A stretch of DNA of 64,000 nucleotides from the NCBI GenBank assembly GCA_032433765.1, contig JAVIAB010000041.1, forward strand, positions 80,493,428 through 80,557,427. The letters are read 5' to 3'. Made by a program: the position numbers and the translations under genes. Below, piece by piece: positions 53,543 to 63,165 of the stretch (position 1 is the stretch's first letter; each line of letters opens with the position of its first letter). The notes under the pieces are model-generated. The model made no database searches. It was not told the DNA's origin and saw only the letters and a list, made by a program, of their open reading frames with translations. Source of the stretch: Megaustenia siamemsis. Taxonomy: Eukaryota > Mollusca > Gastropoda > Stylommatophora > Ariophantidae.

Positions 53543-54360
53543 TCTTGATGCTCTCTGTTCTAACGCCTCTCAAACTCTGTGTCTACTCTTATTTGTCGCT
53601 GTGTCTTGATGCTCTCTGTTCTAACGCCTCTCAAACTCTGTGTCTACTCTTATTTGTCGCTCTGTCTTGATGCTCTCTGTTCTAACGCCTCTCAAACTCT
53701 GTGTCTACTCTTATTTGTCGCTCTGTCTTGATGCTCTCTGTTCTAACACTTCTCAAACTCTGTGTCTACTCTTATTTGTCACTCTGTCTTGATGCTCTCT
53801 GTTCTAACACTTCTCAAACTCTGTGTCTACTCTTATTTGTCACTCTGTCTTGATGCTCTCTGTTCTAACACTTCTCAAACTCTGTGTCTACTCTTATTTG
53901 TCACTCTGTCTTGATGCTCTCTGTTCTAACACTTCTCAAACTCTGTGTCTACTCTTATTTGTCACTCTGTCTTGATGCTCTCTGTTCTAACGCTTCTCAA
54001 ACTCTGAGTGTCTGTGTCTACTCTTATTTGTCACTCTGTCTTGATGCTCTCTGTTCTAACGCTTCTCAAACTCTGTGTCTACTCTTATTTGCCGCTGTGT
54101 CTTGATGCTTTCTGTTCTAACGCTTCTCAACTCTGAGTGTCTGTGTCTACTCTTATTTGCCGCTGTGTCTTGATGCTCTCTGTTCTAACGCTTCTCAAAC
54201 TCTGTGTCTACTCTTATTTGCCGCTGTGTCTTGATGCTCTCTGTTCTAACGCTTCTCAAACTCTGAGTGTCTGTGTCTACTCTTATTTGCCGCTGTGTCT
54301 TGATGCTCTCTGTTTTAACACTTCTCAAATTCTACTCTTATTTGCCGCTCTGTCTTGAAT
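53543..54360. repeat. 61-bp minisatellite carrying branch-point-like and pyrimidine sequence, about 13 units
   Basis: Units begin TCTTGATGCTCTCTGTTCTAAC. Each contains TTCTAAC (a good branch-point match) and pyrimidine-rich CTACTCTTATTTG. The last, partial unit runs straight into the CCTCTCAG acceptor of the candidate plus-strand exon at 54369. It is unrelated in sequence to the 61-bp array at 36727. Confidence 0.92.
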
Positions 54361-54368
54361 CCTCTCAG

Positions 54369-54482
54369 AGATATTTCAAGGAAGTAAAGGCGGCCTGGCA
54401 TGATACCGACCACATCACCCACAGATATGCCGCAGTCGTGGACAATTCTGACCTCCAACGCCATAAGCCCCTAGCAGGGCAG
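54369..54482 (+). CDS. Candidate plus-strand exon, 114 nt, family uncertain
   Basis: Exactly 38 codons, phase 0 at both ends, between acceptor TTGAATCCTCTCAG and donor GTGAGAG. It reads RYFKEVKAAWHDTDHITHRY then AAVVDNSDLQRHKPLAGQ. The other two plus frames contain stops. It is hydrophilic, with ordinary codon use. The spacing of Y..E, V.D.S.LQR.K and the final Gln loosely recalls a nebulin-type actin-binding repeat, but I would not assign it on this. It lies on the strand opposite to the metalloprotease gene, inside that gene's 13.4-kb intron, so it would be a nested or overlapping gene. No partner exon was recognised in the window. A chance ORF between lucky splice-like sites is the main alternative. 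Confidence 0.4.
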
Positions 54483-54524
54483 GTGAGAGAACCTTCACTT
54501 TTGTCGAAGTTTTTATGTCAATTT

Positions 54525-55378
54525 TTAATCTCTCTATAGGTCTTTATATATGTTTCCATCTCTACGTCTTTATATCAACTCTCTCAATAGGTTTTTACAT
54601 ATGTTTCCATCTCTGCGTCTTTATATCAACCCTCTCAATAGGTCTTTATATATGTTTCCATCTCTGCGTCTTTATATCAACTCTCTATAGGTCTTTATAT
54701 ATGTTTCCATCTCTACGTCTTTATATCAACTCTCTATAGGTCTTTATATATGTTTTCCATCTCTACGTCTTTATATCAACTCTCTCAATAGGTCTTTATA
54801 TATGTTTCCATCTCTGCGTCTTTATATCAACTCTCTCAATAGGTCTTTATATATGTTTCCACCTCTACGTCTTTATATCAAATCTGTCTATAGGTCTTTA
54901 TATATGTTTCCATCTCTACGTCTTTATATCAACTCTCTCAATAGGTCTTTATATATGTTTCCACCTCTACGTCTTTATATCAAATATGTCTGTAGGTCTT
55001 TATATATGTTTCCACCTCTACGTCTTTATATCAAATCTGTCTGTAGGTCTTTATATATTTTTCCATCTCTACTTCTTTATATCAAATCTGTCTATAGGTC
55101 TTTATATATGTTTCCATCTCCTCGTCTTTATATAAAATATGTCTATAGGTCTTTATATATGTTTATATCTCTACGTCTTTATATAAAATCTGTCTATAGG
55201 TCTTTATATATGTTTCCAGGTCTGTTTCTACGTCTTTATATCAAATCTGTCTATAGGTCTTTATATATGTTTCCAGGTCTGTTTCTACGTCTTTATATCA
55301 AATCTGTCTATAGGTCTTTATATATGTTTCCCAGTCTATCTCTACGTCTGTATGTCAAGTCTGCCTATGTGCCATTAT
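54525..55378. repeat. 49-51-bp minisatellite, about 17 units
   Basis: Unit GGTCTTTATATATGTTTCCA followed by TCTCTACGTC and TTTATATCAA. Spacing is 49 where CTCTCTATAG replaces CTCTCTCAATAG. Two late units are longer through an added GGTCTGTT. The 195-codon ORF is an artefact. Confidence 0.92.
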
Positions 55379-55414
55379 TGTCCTACTAAACCAAAATCTA
55401 TAAATACCCTTAGG

Positions 55415-55957
55415 TAAAGTAAGTAAAGTAAAGTACGAGACTTGAACCGGCGACTTAACACGCGAGTTTACACCCATATGTGCTCGGCCACCTATCTTAG
55501 CACGTGAGTTTACACCCATATGTGCTCGGCCACCTATCTTAGCACGCGAGTTTACACCCATATGTGCTCGGCCACCTATCTTAGCACGCGAGTTTACACC
55601 CATATGTGCTCGGCCACCTATCTTAGCACGCGAGTTTACACCCATATGTGCTCGGCCACCTATCTTAGCACGCGAGTTTACACCCATATGTGCTCGGCCG
55701 CCTATCCAGAAATGTTCGGAGATTTCTGTATAGTGTCGCCTCAAGCATCGAAAGTCAGATGCGAAGCGACATTCCTCACCTTCCCAGGATAATACCCTGG
55801 TACCCATTTCTGCCAACGGCTGGGTCGACCGTGGGGGTATTTTTTTTTTCCAACCACGAGTACAGCTCACACTGCTCCCAGCGGGAATCGAACACGGGTT
55901 GTCCGAACGTCGGTAGTCCAGTCCGGTGGTTTTCCCAACTAGGCTACCGAGGCCCCT
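55415..55957 (-). mobile_element. tRNA-derived SINE, minus strand, with internal 42-bp expansion
   Basis: On the minus strand the head has A box GGTAGCCTAGTTGG (about 55937-55950) and B box GTTCGATTCCC (55883-55893), a clear pol III promoter. The body follows, including an A-rich stretch. Near the end a second tRNA-like part reads GGTGGCCGAGCAC, then GTTAAGTCGCCGG and GGTTCAAGTCTC (55437-55448), then a TTTAC-rich tail. This looks like a dimeric or composite SINE. A 42-bp piece of the second part is repeated. The 207-codon minus-strand ORF across it is not a gene. Confidence 0.78.
55459..55700 (-). repeat. 42-bp repeat inside the SINE, about 5.7 copies
   Basis: Six head-to-tail copies of a unit with GAGTTTACACCCATATGTGC and TCGGCCACCTATCTTAGCAC on the plus strand. 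The outermost copy merges into single-copy SINE sequence (GGCCGCCTATCCAGAAATG). Not related to the 42-bp satellite at 28-36 kb. Confidence 0.9.
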
Positions 55958-55977
55958 CTTAGGTATGCTGATGAACA

Positions 55978-56645
55978 AGAAAAAGAGTTCTTAAATGTTA
56001 TGTAGAGCCAGTCTTAACATATTGATGTGAATCTTGGACAATAGGACAACAAACAAGAGAATCACTGGAGTTGTAGAAATGTGGTTTTACAGAAGAATAT
56101 TGAGAATACCATGGACAGCTAAGAAGAGTAATGAAAATGTTCTGAAAGAGGCCAAAGCAAAAATGGAACTAATTTCCAATATTAGGAAAAAACAATCATC
56201 ATTTGTTGACCATGTAATGAGAAGAGAACAACAAGAATATATTGTAACAAATGGGAAAAATTGAGGGACGAAGAGACAGAGGGAAGCAAAGAGAAAAGAT
56301 ACCAGACAGCTTAAAAGAGAATGGCTTGGCAGAAGGTCAACAGAAATGATAAATAACTGTCGAGATCGAAAGTTGTTGAGAGACATGATCACCTACGCCA
56401 CCAGGCACTTGATGATAATGAATGAAAAGAGGACAGCTAGAGTATATTGTGACAACAGTACAAATCGAAAGAATAAGAGAAGGAAGGATACAGAGAAAAG
56501 ATACAAGACAATTTAAGTGAGAGATTTGGTAGGAAGCTTACAAGAGAATTGATAGACAATTGTAGAGATAGAAGGTTGTGGAGAGACATAGTAACCTAGG
56601 CCAGTAGAGATATTACTTGAAGATGATGACGATGATGCTACTTGA
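55978..56645 (+). pseudogene. LINE 3' end (family A), plus strand, with duplicated tail
   Basis: Same family as 27594-28386. It reads RVLKCYVEPVLTY-stop-CESWTIG, after a frame shift VEMWFYRRILRIPWTAKKS, SNIRKKQSSFVDHVMRRE, then MINNCRDRKLLRDMIT. From about 56415 a second, more diverged copy of the terminal segment follows (GQLEYIVTTVQI ... CRDRRLW-like, with stops), ending in GATGATGACGATGATG. It is truncated at the 5' end at KKRVLKCY. Confidence 0.82.
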
Positions 56646-56674
56646 TGATGGCGGTATGATTGGCGTATGCTCAC

Positions 56675-56758
56675 ATTGACAATCAGGAGGCCAGTTATAA
56701 TGATCTCCAGGGTGAACGAGCTGTCCACATTCTGTATGCTGCTGTACCGGACATTCAT
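56675..56758 (-). CDS. M12B metalloprotease, internal exon, 84 nt
   Basis: Minus-strand exon between acceptor CATCTTCTCCTCAG and donor GTGAGCAT, 28 codons, phase 0/0. It reads MNVRYSSIQNVDSSF then TLEIIITGLLIVN. In M12B catalytic domains the helix ending '..Y...VN' (here YYAFVANS in the exon at 60026) continues as '...Y..i....i.i.l.gi.i.', a surface loop and then a beta-strand. This exon supplies exactly that. It is flanked in transcript order by the 60026-60104 exon (ends phase 0) and the 43149-43291 exon (starts phase 0). The upstream intron is mainly 26-, 21-, 49- and 23-bp arrays. Confidence 0.87.
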
Positions 56759-56834
56759 CTGAGGAGAAGATGTAGGGCACACATCATAAGACAGCAAATA
56801 TCCAACATTGTAACACGTCCTCTAAGTGCTACCA

Positions 56835-57305
56835 ATAATGAATACAACATCACTATCAGAGATCACAATACAACATCACCGTCAGAGATTACAATACAAC
56901 ATCACTATCAGAGATCACAATACAACATCACTGTCAGAGATTACAATACAACATCACTGTCAGAGATCACATTACAACATCACTATCAGAGATTACAATA
57001 CAACATCACTATCAGAGATCACAATACAACATCACTATCAGAGATTACAATACAACATCACTATCAGAGATCACAATACAACATCACTATCAGAGATCAC
57101 AATACAACATCACTATCAGAGATCACAACACAACATCACTATCAGAGATCACAATACATCAATATCAGAGATCACAATACATCACTATCAGAGATCACAA
57201 TACAACATCACTATCAGAGATCACAATACAACATCACTATCAGAGATCACAATACAACATCACTATCAGATATCGCAATACAACATCACTATTAGAGACC
57301 AGATA
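56835..57305. repeat. 26-bp repeat, about 18 units
   Basis: Unit ATCACTATCAGAGATCACAA plus TACAAC. Units lacking AAC or ACAAC occur near 57150. The array starts about 77 bases upstream of the exon at 56675-56758. Confidence 0.94.
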
Positions 57306-57505
57306 TAATTACATTTTTTTCCCTTAATTTCTTTTCTCCATGTCTACCTTTTTTATCTCTTCACAAATTTGTTACTCATATTTTTTTTTGTCACAAGATG
57401 GTCTGTGCTTTTGTTATAAAGGTTTTCTTTTTTTGTCACAAATGTTCTGGATTTTTGTCACAAATGTGTTCTTTTTCATTTAAAAAAATTGCCTCATTTC
57501 TTTTT

Positions 57506-57787
57506 CCACAACAGTTACCCTTTTATTCTACAACAGTTACCCTTTTATTCCACAACAGTTACCCTTTTATTCCACAAAAGTTACCCTTTTATTCCACAAC
57601 AGTTACCCTTTTATTCCACAACAGTTACCCTTTTATTCCACAACAGTTACCCTTTTATACCACAACAGTTACCCTTTTATTCCACAACAGTTACCCTTTT
57701 ATACCACAAAAGTTACCCTTTTATTCCACAACAGTTACCCTTTTATCCCACAACAGTTACCCTTTTATTCCACAACAGTTTCCCTTT
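57506..57787. repeat. 21-bp repeat, about 13 units
   Basis: Unit CCTTTTATTCCACAACAGTT plus A, with few variants (AAAAGTTA, ATACCAC). T-rich non-coding sequence with short TTTTTGTCACAAA motifs lies on both sides (57305-57505 and 57787-57960). Confidence 0.94.
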
Positions 57788-58135
57788 TTGTGACAAAAGT
57801 TGCCTCTTTTTTGTCACAAATATTCTGGGTTTTTGTCATACAAGTTTTCTCTTTTTCTCACAAAATGTTTAGTTTACAAATTCGGTAGCCAACATTGTTC
57901 TTGCTCAAAATGTTCTGGTCAAAATTGTCCTCGCATTTACTCACAAATATTTCACTTACAAAATGTTTAAGATCGTAAACACTGTCGGCCCAAAAGTTTC
58001 ATTCACAAAAGTTTAGCTTCACTAAGTAAACTTCTTTCAGTGAGAGACCGATGTATAGACAATGTCTAGTCAATGTCTAGTCAATGTTTGTGGATATCTT
58101 CTGGTAGAGTCCCGGTAGCTGGTGGATTTAAGGGG
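57788..58135. other. T-rich non-repetitive intron sequence
   Basis: Dispersed TTGTCACAAA-like motifs, then mixed sequence with a small duplication (TGTCTAGTCAA twice, about 58063-58085). No exon recognised on either strand. Confidence 0.5.
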
Positions 58136-58139
58136 AAAA

Positions 58140-58775
58140 GTCGTTCTGGAAAGAAATGTGCTAGAAGGGTTAAAAAAGGTGGTCGTTGGGTTAATATAAA
58201 GAAAGGTGACTGAGAGGTTAAAGAAAGGTGGTCGTAGGGTAATATAAAGAAAGGTGACTGAAGGGTTAAAGAAAGGTGGTCGTTGGGTTAATATAAAGAA
58301 AGGTACTAAAGGGTTAAAGAAAGGTGGTCGTTGGGTTAATATAAAGAAAGGTGACTGAAGGGTTAAAGAAAGGTGGTCGTTGGGTTAATATAAAGAAAGG
58401 CGACTGAAGGGTTAAAGAAAGGTGGTCGTTGGGTTAATATAAAGAAAGGTGACTGAAGGGTTAAAGAAAGGTGGTCGTAGGGTTAATATAAAAAAGGTGA
58501 CTGAAGGGTTAAAGAAAGGTGGCCGTAGGGTTAATATAAAGAAAGGTGGTCGTAGGGTTAATATAAAGAAAGGTGACTAAAGGGTTAAAGAAAGGGGGTC
58601 GTAGGGTTAATTTAAAGCAAGATGACTAAAGAGTTAAAGAAAGGTGGTCGTAGGGTTAATATAAAGAAAGGTGACTGAAGGGTTAAAGAAAGGTGACTGA
58701 AGGGTTAATATAAAGAAAGGTGACTGAAGGGTTAAAGAAAGGTGGTCGTAGGGTTAAACAAAGAAAGGTGGTCTG
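58140..58775. repeat. 49-bp minisatellite, about 12 units
   Basis: Unit GACTGAAGGGTTAAAGAAAG plus GTGGTCGTTGGGTTAATATA and AAGAAAGGT, with occasional shortened units. Purine-rich on the plus strand. The TAGGGTTA in some units is only coincidentally telomere-like. Confidence 0.92.
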
Positions 58776-59030
58776 ATAGTTAGAGAGATGTAGGTAAGAG
58801 TTGTGTGTGTCCAGTGTATCATCATGTAGATCAGGGCGTGCGTGTGTGCGTGCGTGTGTGCGTGTGTTAAGTAACGACGTTGGGTTCCCACTCTCCGACC
58901 ATTGCCCACCTCAGCCACTGAGATCAATGACGTCTAGTGACACTAACGCCACCTCAATGAAACCATCTCCAACTACGACTTTTACAAAAAATGTCGTCTA
59001 ATAGAATTTGTTTTCGTCGACATAGACAAA
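58776..59030. other. GT/GC-rich run and unique sequence
   Basis: 58838-58866 is an alternating GTGTGCGT-type run (possible Z-DNA). The following ~160 bases are unique, and the short plus ORF (66 codons) has no family match. Confidence 0.5.
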
Positions 59031-59034
59031 TCAA

Positions 59035-60022
59035 TATTGTCTAACTATTACATTCATTACTGTCTACCTGTAACACTCATTACTGACTACCCGCTACACA
59101 CATTACTGTCTACCTACTACACTCACCCACTATATAACCGTTACAATAACTACTGTTTGCCTGCTACACTCATTACTGTCTACCTTTTATGCTTATTACT
59201 GACCGCATGAAACACTCATTACTGTCTACCTTTTATGCTCATTACTGACCGCATGAAACACTCATAACTGTCGTCCTGTTGAACTCATGTATGTATACAT
59301 GCTATAATCATTACTGTCTACCTTGTATGCTCATTACTGGCTGTAATTAACACCCATTACAATCTACACGTTACACTATTTACTGTTTACCTCTTAAACT
59401 AATTATTGCCTGCATAAAACATTCATTACTGTCTACCTGTAACACTCGTTATTGTCCGCATGTAACACTCACTACTGTTTAACGGTTACACTCGCAGCTA
59501 TAATAATTACAGTCTACCTGCTCTACTCATTACTGACTTATGTAACACTCATTTCTGTCTACATGTCACACTAATTAATGTTAACCTATTACACTAATTA
59601 ATGTTTACCTATTACACTATTAATGTTTACCTATTACACTAATTAATGTTTACCTATTACACTAATTAATGTTTACCTATTACACTAATTAATGTTTACC
59701 TATTACACTAATTAATGTTTACCTATTACACTAATTAATGTTTACCTATTACACTAATTAATGTTTACCTATTACACTAATTAATGTTTACCTATTACAC
59801 TAATTAATGTTTACCTATTACACTAATTAATGTTTACCTATTACACTAATTAATGTTTACCTATTACACTAATTAATGTTTACCTATTACACTAATTACT
59901 GACGGCACATAACATTCTTTACTGTCTACCTGTTGCACTCATTACTGTCTACCTGTTAAACTCATTACTGACCGCACGTAACATTCATTACTCTTTACCT
60001 GTTACACTCATTACTGTCTACT
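59035..60022. repeat. Degenerate ~23-bp repeat, homogenised at 59570-59900
   Basis: The outer part is loose copies of CATTACTGTCTACCTGTTAC. The centre has about 14 near-identical 23-bp units (ACACTAATTAATGTTTACCT plus ATT). On the minus strand the array begins at the 5' splice site of the 60026-60104 exon, and several outer units read CAG|GTAGACAGTAATGAG, so donor-like sequence is repeated through it. Confidence 0.9.
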
Positions 60023-60025
60023 TAC

Positions 60026-60104
60026 AGAATTTGCTACGAAGGCGTAATACAAGTTCATTTCTATCTGGGTCAAGGTCGCGTTGTACCTGTAGTATTTCAA
60101 CCAC
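60026..60104 (-). CDS. M12B metalloprotease, internal exon, 79 nt
   Basis: Minus-strand exon between acceptor TCAATCTGTTCCAG and a perfect donor GTAAGTAG. Its first base completes a Thr codon (AC|G) started by the exon at 63176-63281. It then reads WLKYYRYNATLTQ and IEMNLYYAFVANS, ending in phase 0. This fits the first long helix of the M12B domain ('y..w........t...i...Y...VN'). The chosen frame has high GC at third positions like its neighbours. A second open minus frame (VVEILQVQRD...) has lower GC3 and does not fit the phase. A possible N-glycosylation site (NAT) is present. Confidence 0.85.
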
Positions 60105-60344
60105 CTGGAACAGATTGATTTAAGCTTAGGTCAAGGACGCGGTAATAAGACAGATACTCTTAAAACATAACAGACAGTAACTCACATCAAATATAATCAG
60201 GGGTAACTGAATAGTAAACACGTTGTGAAAGCCAAAGGAGAGTATTACAAATCAGGCCCTTTTATGGAACTCCCAGGGGAAAATACTAAGGGGAACGTTA
60301 ACACAAACTTCGAGAAGACAGGCGGGAGTAGAGATGAAGAGACC
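60105..60344. other. Unique intron sequence
   Basis: Pyrimidine stretch for the neighbouring exon's acceptor on the minus strand, otherwise unremarkable mixed sequence. No gene recognised. Confidence 0.5.
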
Positions 60345-60885
60345 TATGCTCTATACGGAACTGACAGTGTTTGTTGAAGACCTATGCTCCACAGGAAGTT
60401 GCCAGTGTTTGTTGAAGACCTATGCTCCACAGGAAGCTGCCAGTGTTTGTTAAAGACCTATGCTCCACAGGAAGCTGATAGTGTTTGTTGAAGACCTATG
60501 CTCCACAGGAAGCTGACAGTGTTTGTTGAAGACCTATGCTCCACAGGGAGCTGTCAGTGTTTGTTGAAGACCTATGCTCCACAGGAAGCTGACAGTGTTT
60601 GTTGAAGACCTATGCTCGACAGGGTGCTGACAGTGTTTGTTGAAGACCTATGCTCCACAGGGAGCTGACAGTGTTTGTTGAAGACCTATGCTCCACATGG
60701 AGCTGACAGTGTTTGTTGAAGACCTATGCTCCACATGGAGCTGACAGTGTTTGTTGAAGATCTATGCTCCACATGGAGCTGACAGTGTTTGTTGAAGACC
60801 TATGCTCCACAGGGAGCTGACAGTGTTTGTTGAAGACCTATGCTCCACATGGAGCTGACAGTGTTTGTTGAAGATCTATGCTTAA
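60345..60885. repeat. 38-bp minisatellite, about 14 units
   Basis: Unit GACCTATGCTCCACAGGGAG plus CTGACAGTGTTTGTTGAA. Variants ACATGGAG and ACAGGAAG cluster by position, suggesting local unit duplication. Confidence 0.94.
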
Positions 60886-60964
60886 CAGAAAGTTGAAATA
60901 TGGAAGAAAAACAAGAACACAAATATCATAATCAATAAGAATAAACATAAAAGTTACAACAACA

Positions 60965-61210
60965 AGCAACATAACATACAACCAACAAGATCTGACATAA
61001 CATTTAGCCAGGAAGAACAAACATAAAATATAACCAGGAAGAACAAACATAACATATAACCAGGAAGAATAAACATAACATATAACCAGGAAGAACAAAC
61101 ATAACATATAACCAGGAAGAACAAACATAACATATAACCAAGACGAACAAACATAACATATAATCAGGAAGAACAAACATAACATATAATCAGGAAGAAC
61201 AAACATAACA
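60965..61210. repeat. 26-bp repeat, about 9 units
   Basis: Unit ACCAGGAAGAACAAACATAA plus CATATA. It gives a 125-codon minus-strand Cys/Leu/Phe ORF that is a repeat artefact. Unrelated to the 26-bp arrays at 53.3 and 56.8 kb. Confidence 0.92.
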
Positions 61211-61480
61211 TACAAACAACAAGAACTAGTTACACCCAGCTACAACTAAAACACAACTTTATACATTATTTACTTCCCCATCATCATCAGGTTCATCATC
61301 ATTACTATTTATATTTGCTAACCACATGGTTTCAGCGCCTGCCAACCCTAACCAGCCATTACTTTCTTATCCATGCCCTCAAATTTCTCATCGACGCCGA
61401 CATCATCGCTTTCTGTCGAAAGATAACCAAAGCTGGCAGAGAAATATCAATATTTTAAAATTGTAGTGACGTAGACTCAA
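61211..61480. other. Unique AT-rich sequence with ATC triplets
   Basis: CATCATCATCAGGTTCATCATCATT near 61280 resembles the simple tails of LINE insertions on the opposite strand, but no coding remnant was recognised next to it. Confidence 0.4.
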
Positions 61481-62715
61481 GATGCAACAAAGCTTGTCAA
61501 ATCGTTGGACAGCTACCACCACTATTGTCCAACAAGGAAATAACTCAAGAGGCAAAACGAGCACTCTACAATACAATCTTCATCCCAACGTTGTGCTACC
61601 AATGCCAGTCCTGGACCCTAGATGCAAGAACAATAAGAAAATAACCTCTACAGAGATTAAATGTGTTAGGCGAAAGACACGAAACAGTCTGAGAGATAAC
61701 ATCAGAAATGAAGAAATAAGAAAAAAAGCTATGAATTATACCCGTCATAGAATATATTAAGAAACAACAGATAAAATGGTTTGGCCACGTGAAAAGGTAG
61801 AAAGATAAAAACCCGACACAAGCCTTCAATAAACGTTGTGAGAACACCAGACCCAAGGGCCGACCACGAAAAAGATTGATTGATGGAATATTAGAAACAT
61901 TAGGAAACATAACAGCAGGAGAGGTCAACAGAAGAGCAAAAGATGGATTGATGGAATATTAGAAACATTAGGAAACATAACAGCAGGAGAGGTCAACAGA
62001 AGAGCAAAAGATGGATTGATGGAATATTAGAAACACTACGAAACATAACAGCAGGAGAGACCAACAGAAGAGCAAAAGATGGATTGATAGAATATTAGAA
62101 ACACTAGGAAACATAACAGCAGGAGAGACCAACAGAAGAGCAAAAGATGGATTGATGGAATATTAGAAACACTAGGAAACATAACAGCAGGAGAGGTCAA
62201 CAGAAGAGCAAAAGATGGATTGATGGAATATTAGAAACACTAGGAAACATAACAGCAGGAGAGGTCAACAGAAGAGTAAAAGATGGATTGATGGAATATT
62301 AGAAACACTAGGAAACATAACAGCAGGAGAGGTCAACAGAAGAGCAAAAGATGGATTGATGGAATATTAGAAACATTAGGAAACATAACAGCAGGAGAGG
62401 TCAACAGAAGAGCAAAAGATGGATTGATGGAATATTAGAAACATTAGGAAACATAACAGCAGGAGAGGTCAACAGAAGAGCAAAAGATGGGTTGATGGAA
62501 TATTAGAAACATTAGGAAACATAACAGCAGGAGAGGTCAACAGAAGAGCAAAAGATGGATTGATGGAATATTAGAAACACTAGGAAACATAACAGCAGGA
62601 GAGACCAACAGAAGAGCAAAAGATGGATTGATAGAATATTAGAAACACTAGGAAACGTAACAGCAGGAGAGGCCAACAGAAGAGCAAAAGATCTCAAACT
62701 ATATCTCCCGTCGAC
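61481..62715 (+). pseudogene. LINE reverse transcriptase 3' part (family C), with terminal 68-bp expansion
   Basis: Plus-strand ORF2 C-terminal remnant: KEITQEAKRALYNTIFIPTL, CYQCQSWTLDARTIRK, NIRNEEIRKKA, then after a frame shift near 61745 KKQQIKWFGHVKR-stop-KDKNPTQAF, GRPRKRLIDGILETLG and ITAGEVNRRAKD. 'KWFGHV.R' and 'GRPRKR' are standard landmarks near the end of non-LTR ORF2 proteins. The last ~23 codons are then repeated. The natural end, AKDLKLYLPST, follows the final repeat at about 62690. Confidence 0.85.
61878..62692 (+). repeat. 68-bp repeat derived from the LINE C C-terminus, about 12 units
   Basis: Each unit reads LIDGILETLGNITAGEVNRR plus AKD in one frame, with 68 bp shifting frame at every step. 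Variants GAGACC/GAGGTC and ACACTAGG/ACATTAGG are shared between non-adjacent units, as expected of unequal exchange. Confidence 0.92.
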
Positions 62716-62764
62716 GCTTGAAAGTCATGAGGAAGGAACGAATGTAATTCTTATCTTAGAGATC

Positions 62765-63165
62765 AACTATTCAGCCTCCTCTTCCATCCCTCCCCCTTAT
62801 CAACTTCCTCCCCCTGCCTGATCTCTCCTCCACCTCTACCACCTTCTCTTTCCTCCTACTACTTTTTCCTCCTTCACTACCCCATCTTCCACCTCCCATC
62901 CCTCCGCCTCATCCCCCTCCTCTCTCCCTCACTCCGCCTCATCCCCCTACTCTCTCCCTCCCTCCGCCTCCTTCACCCCCTCCTCGCTCCCTCCCTCTGC
63001 CTCCTTCACCCATCCTATCTCCCTCCCTCCGCCTCCTTCACCCCCTCCTCTCTCCCTCCCTCCGCCTCCTTCACCCCCTCCTCGCTCCCTCCCTCCGCCT
63101 CCTTCACCCCCTCCTCTCTCCCTCCCTCCGCCTCCTTCACCTCCTCCTCCCCTCCTCTCGTGTTG
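62765..63165. repeat. Polypyrimidine tract with 33-bp repeat
   Basis: About 400 bases of nearly pure C/T on the plus strand, with 33-bp units around GCCTCCTTCACCCCCTCCTC (63031, 63064, 63097). In the metalloprotease transcript this is a G/A-only stretch beginning about 20 nt after the donor of the exon at 63176. It has triplex, R-loop or G-quadruplex potential. Confidence 0.9.

Noticed and set aside
54369..54500. Minus-strand exon (GLMALEVRIVHD...) belonging to the metalloprotease
   Set aside because: No good donor on that strand, and the domain needs no insertion between the 56675 and 43149 exons.
55355..55978. 207-codon minus-strand ORF
   Set aside because: It lies across a SINE with clear A and B boxes and its internal 42-bp repeat.
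58140..58775. Telomere-like sequence (TAGGGTTA in some units)
   Set aside because: It occurs once per 49-bp unit and only in some of them. There is no TTAGGG tandem array.
60026..60104. Plus-strand reading (ICYEGVIQVHFYLG) or the alternative minus frame (VVEILQVQRD) as the exon product
   Set aside because: Only the minus frame starting with the split Thr codon has both a GTAAGT donor and phase agreement with its neighbours. It also fits the M12B helix.
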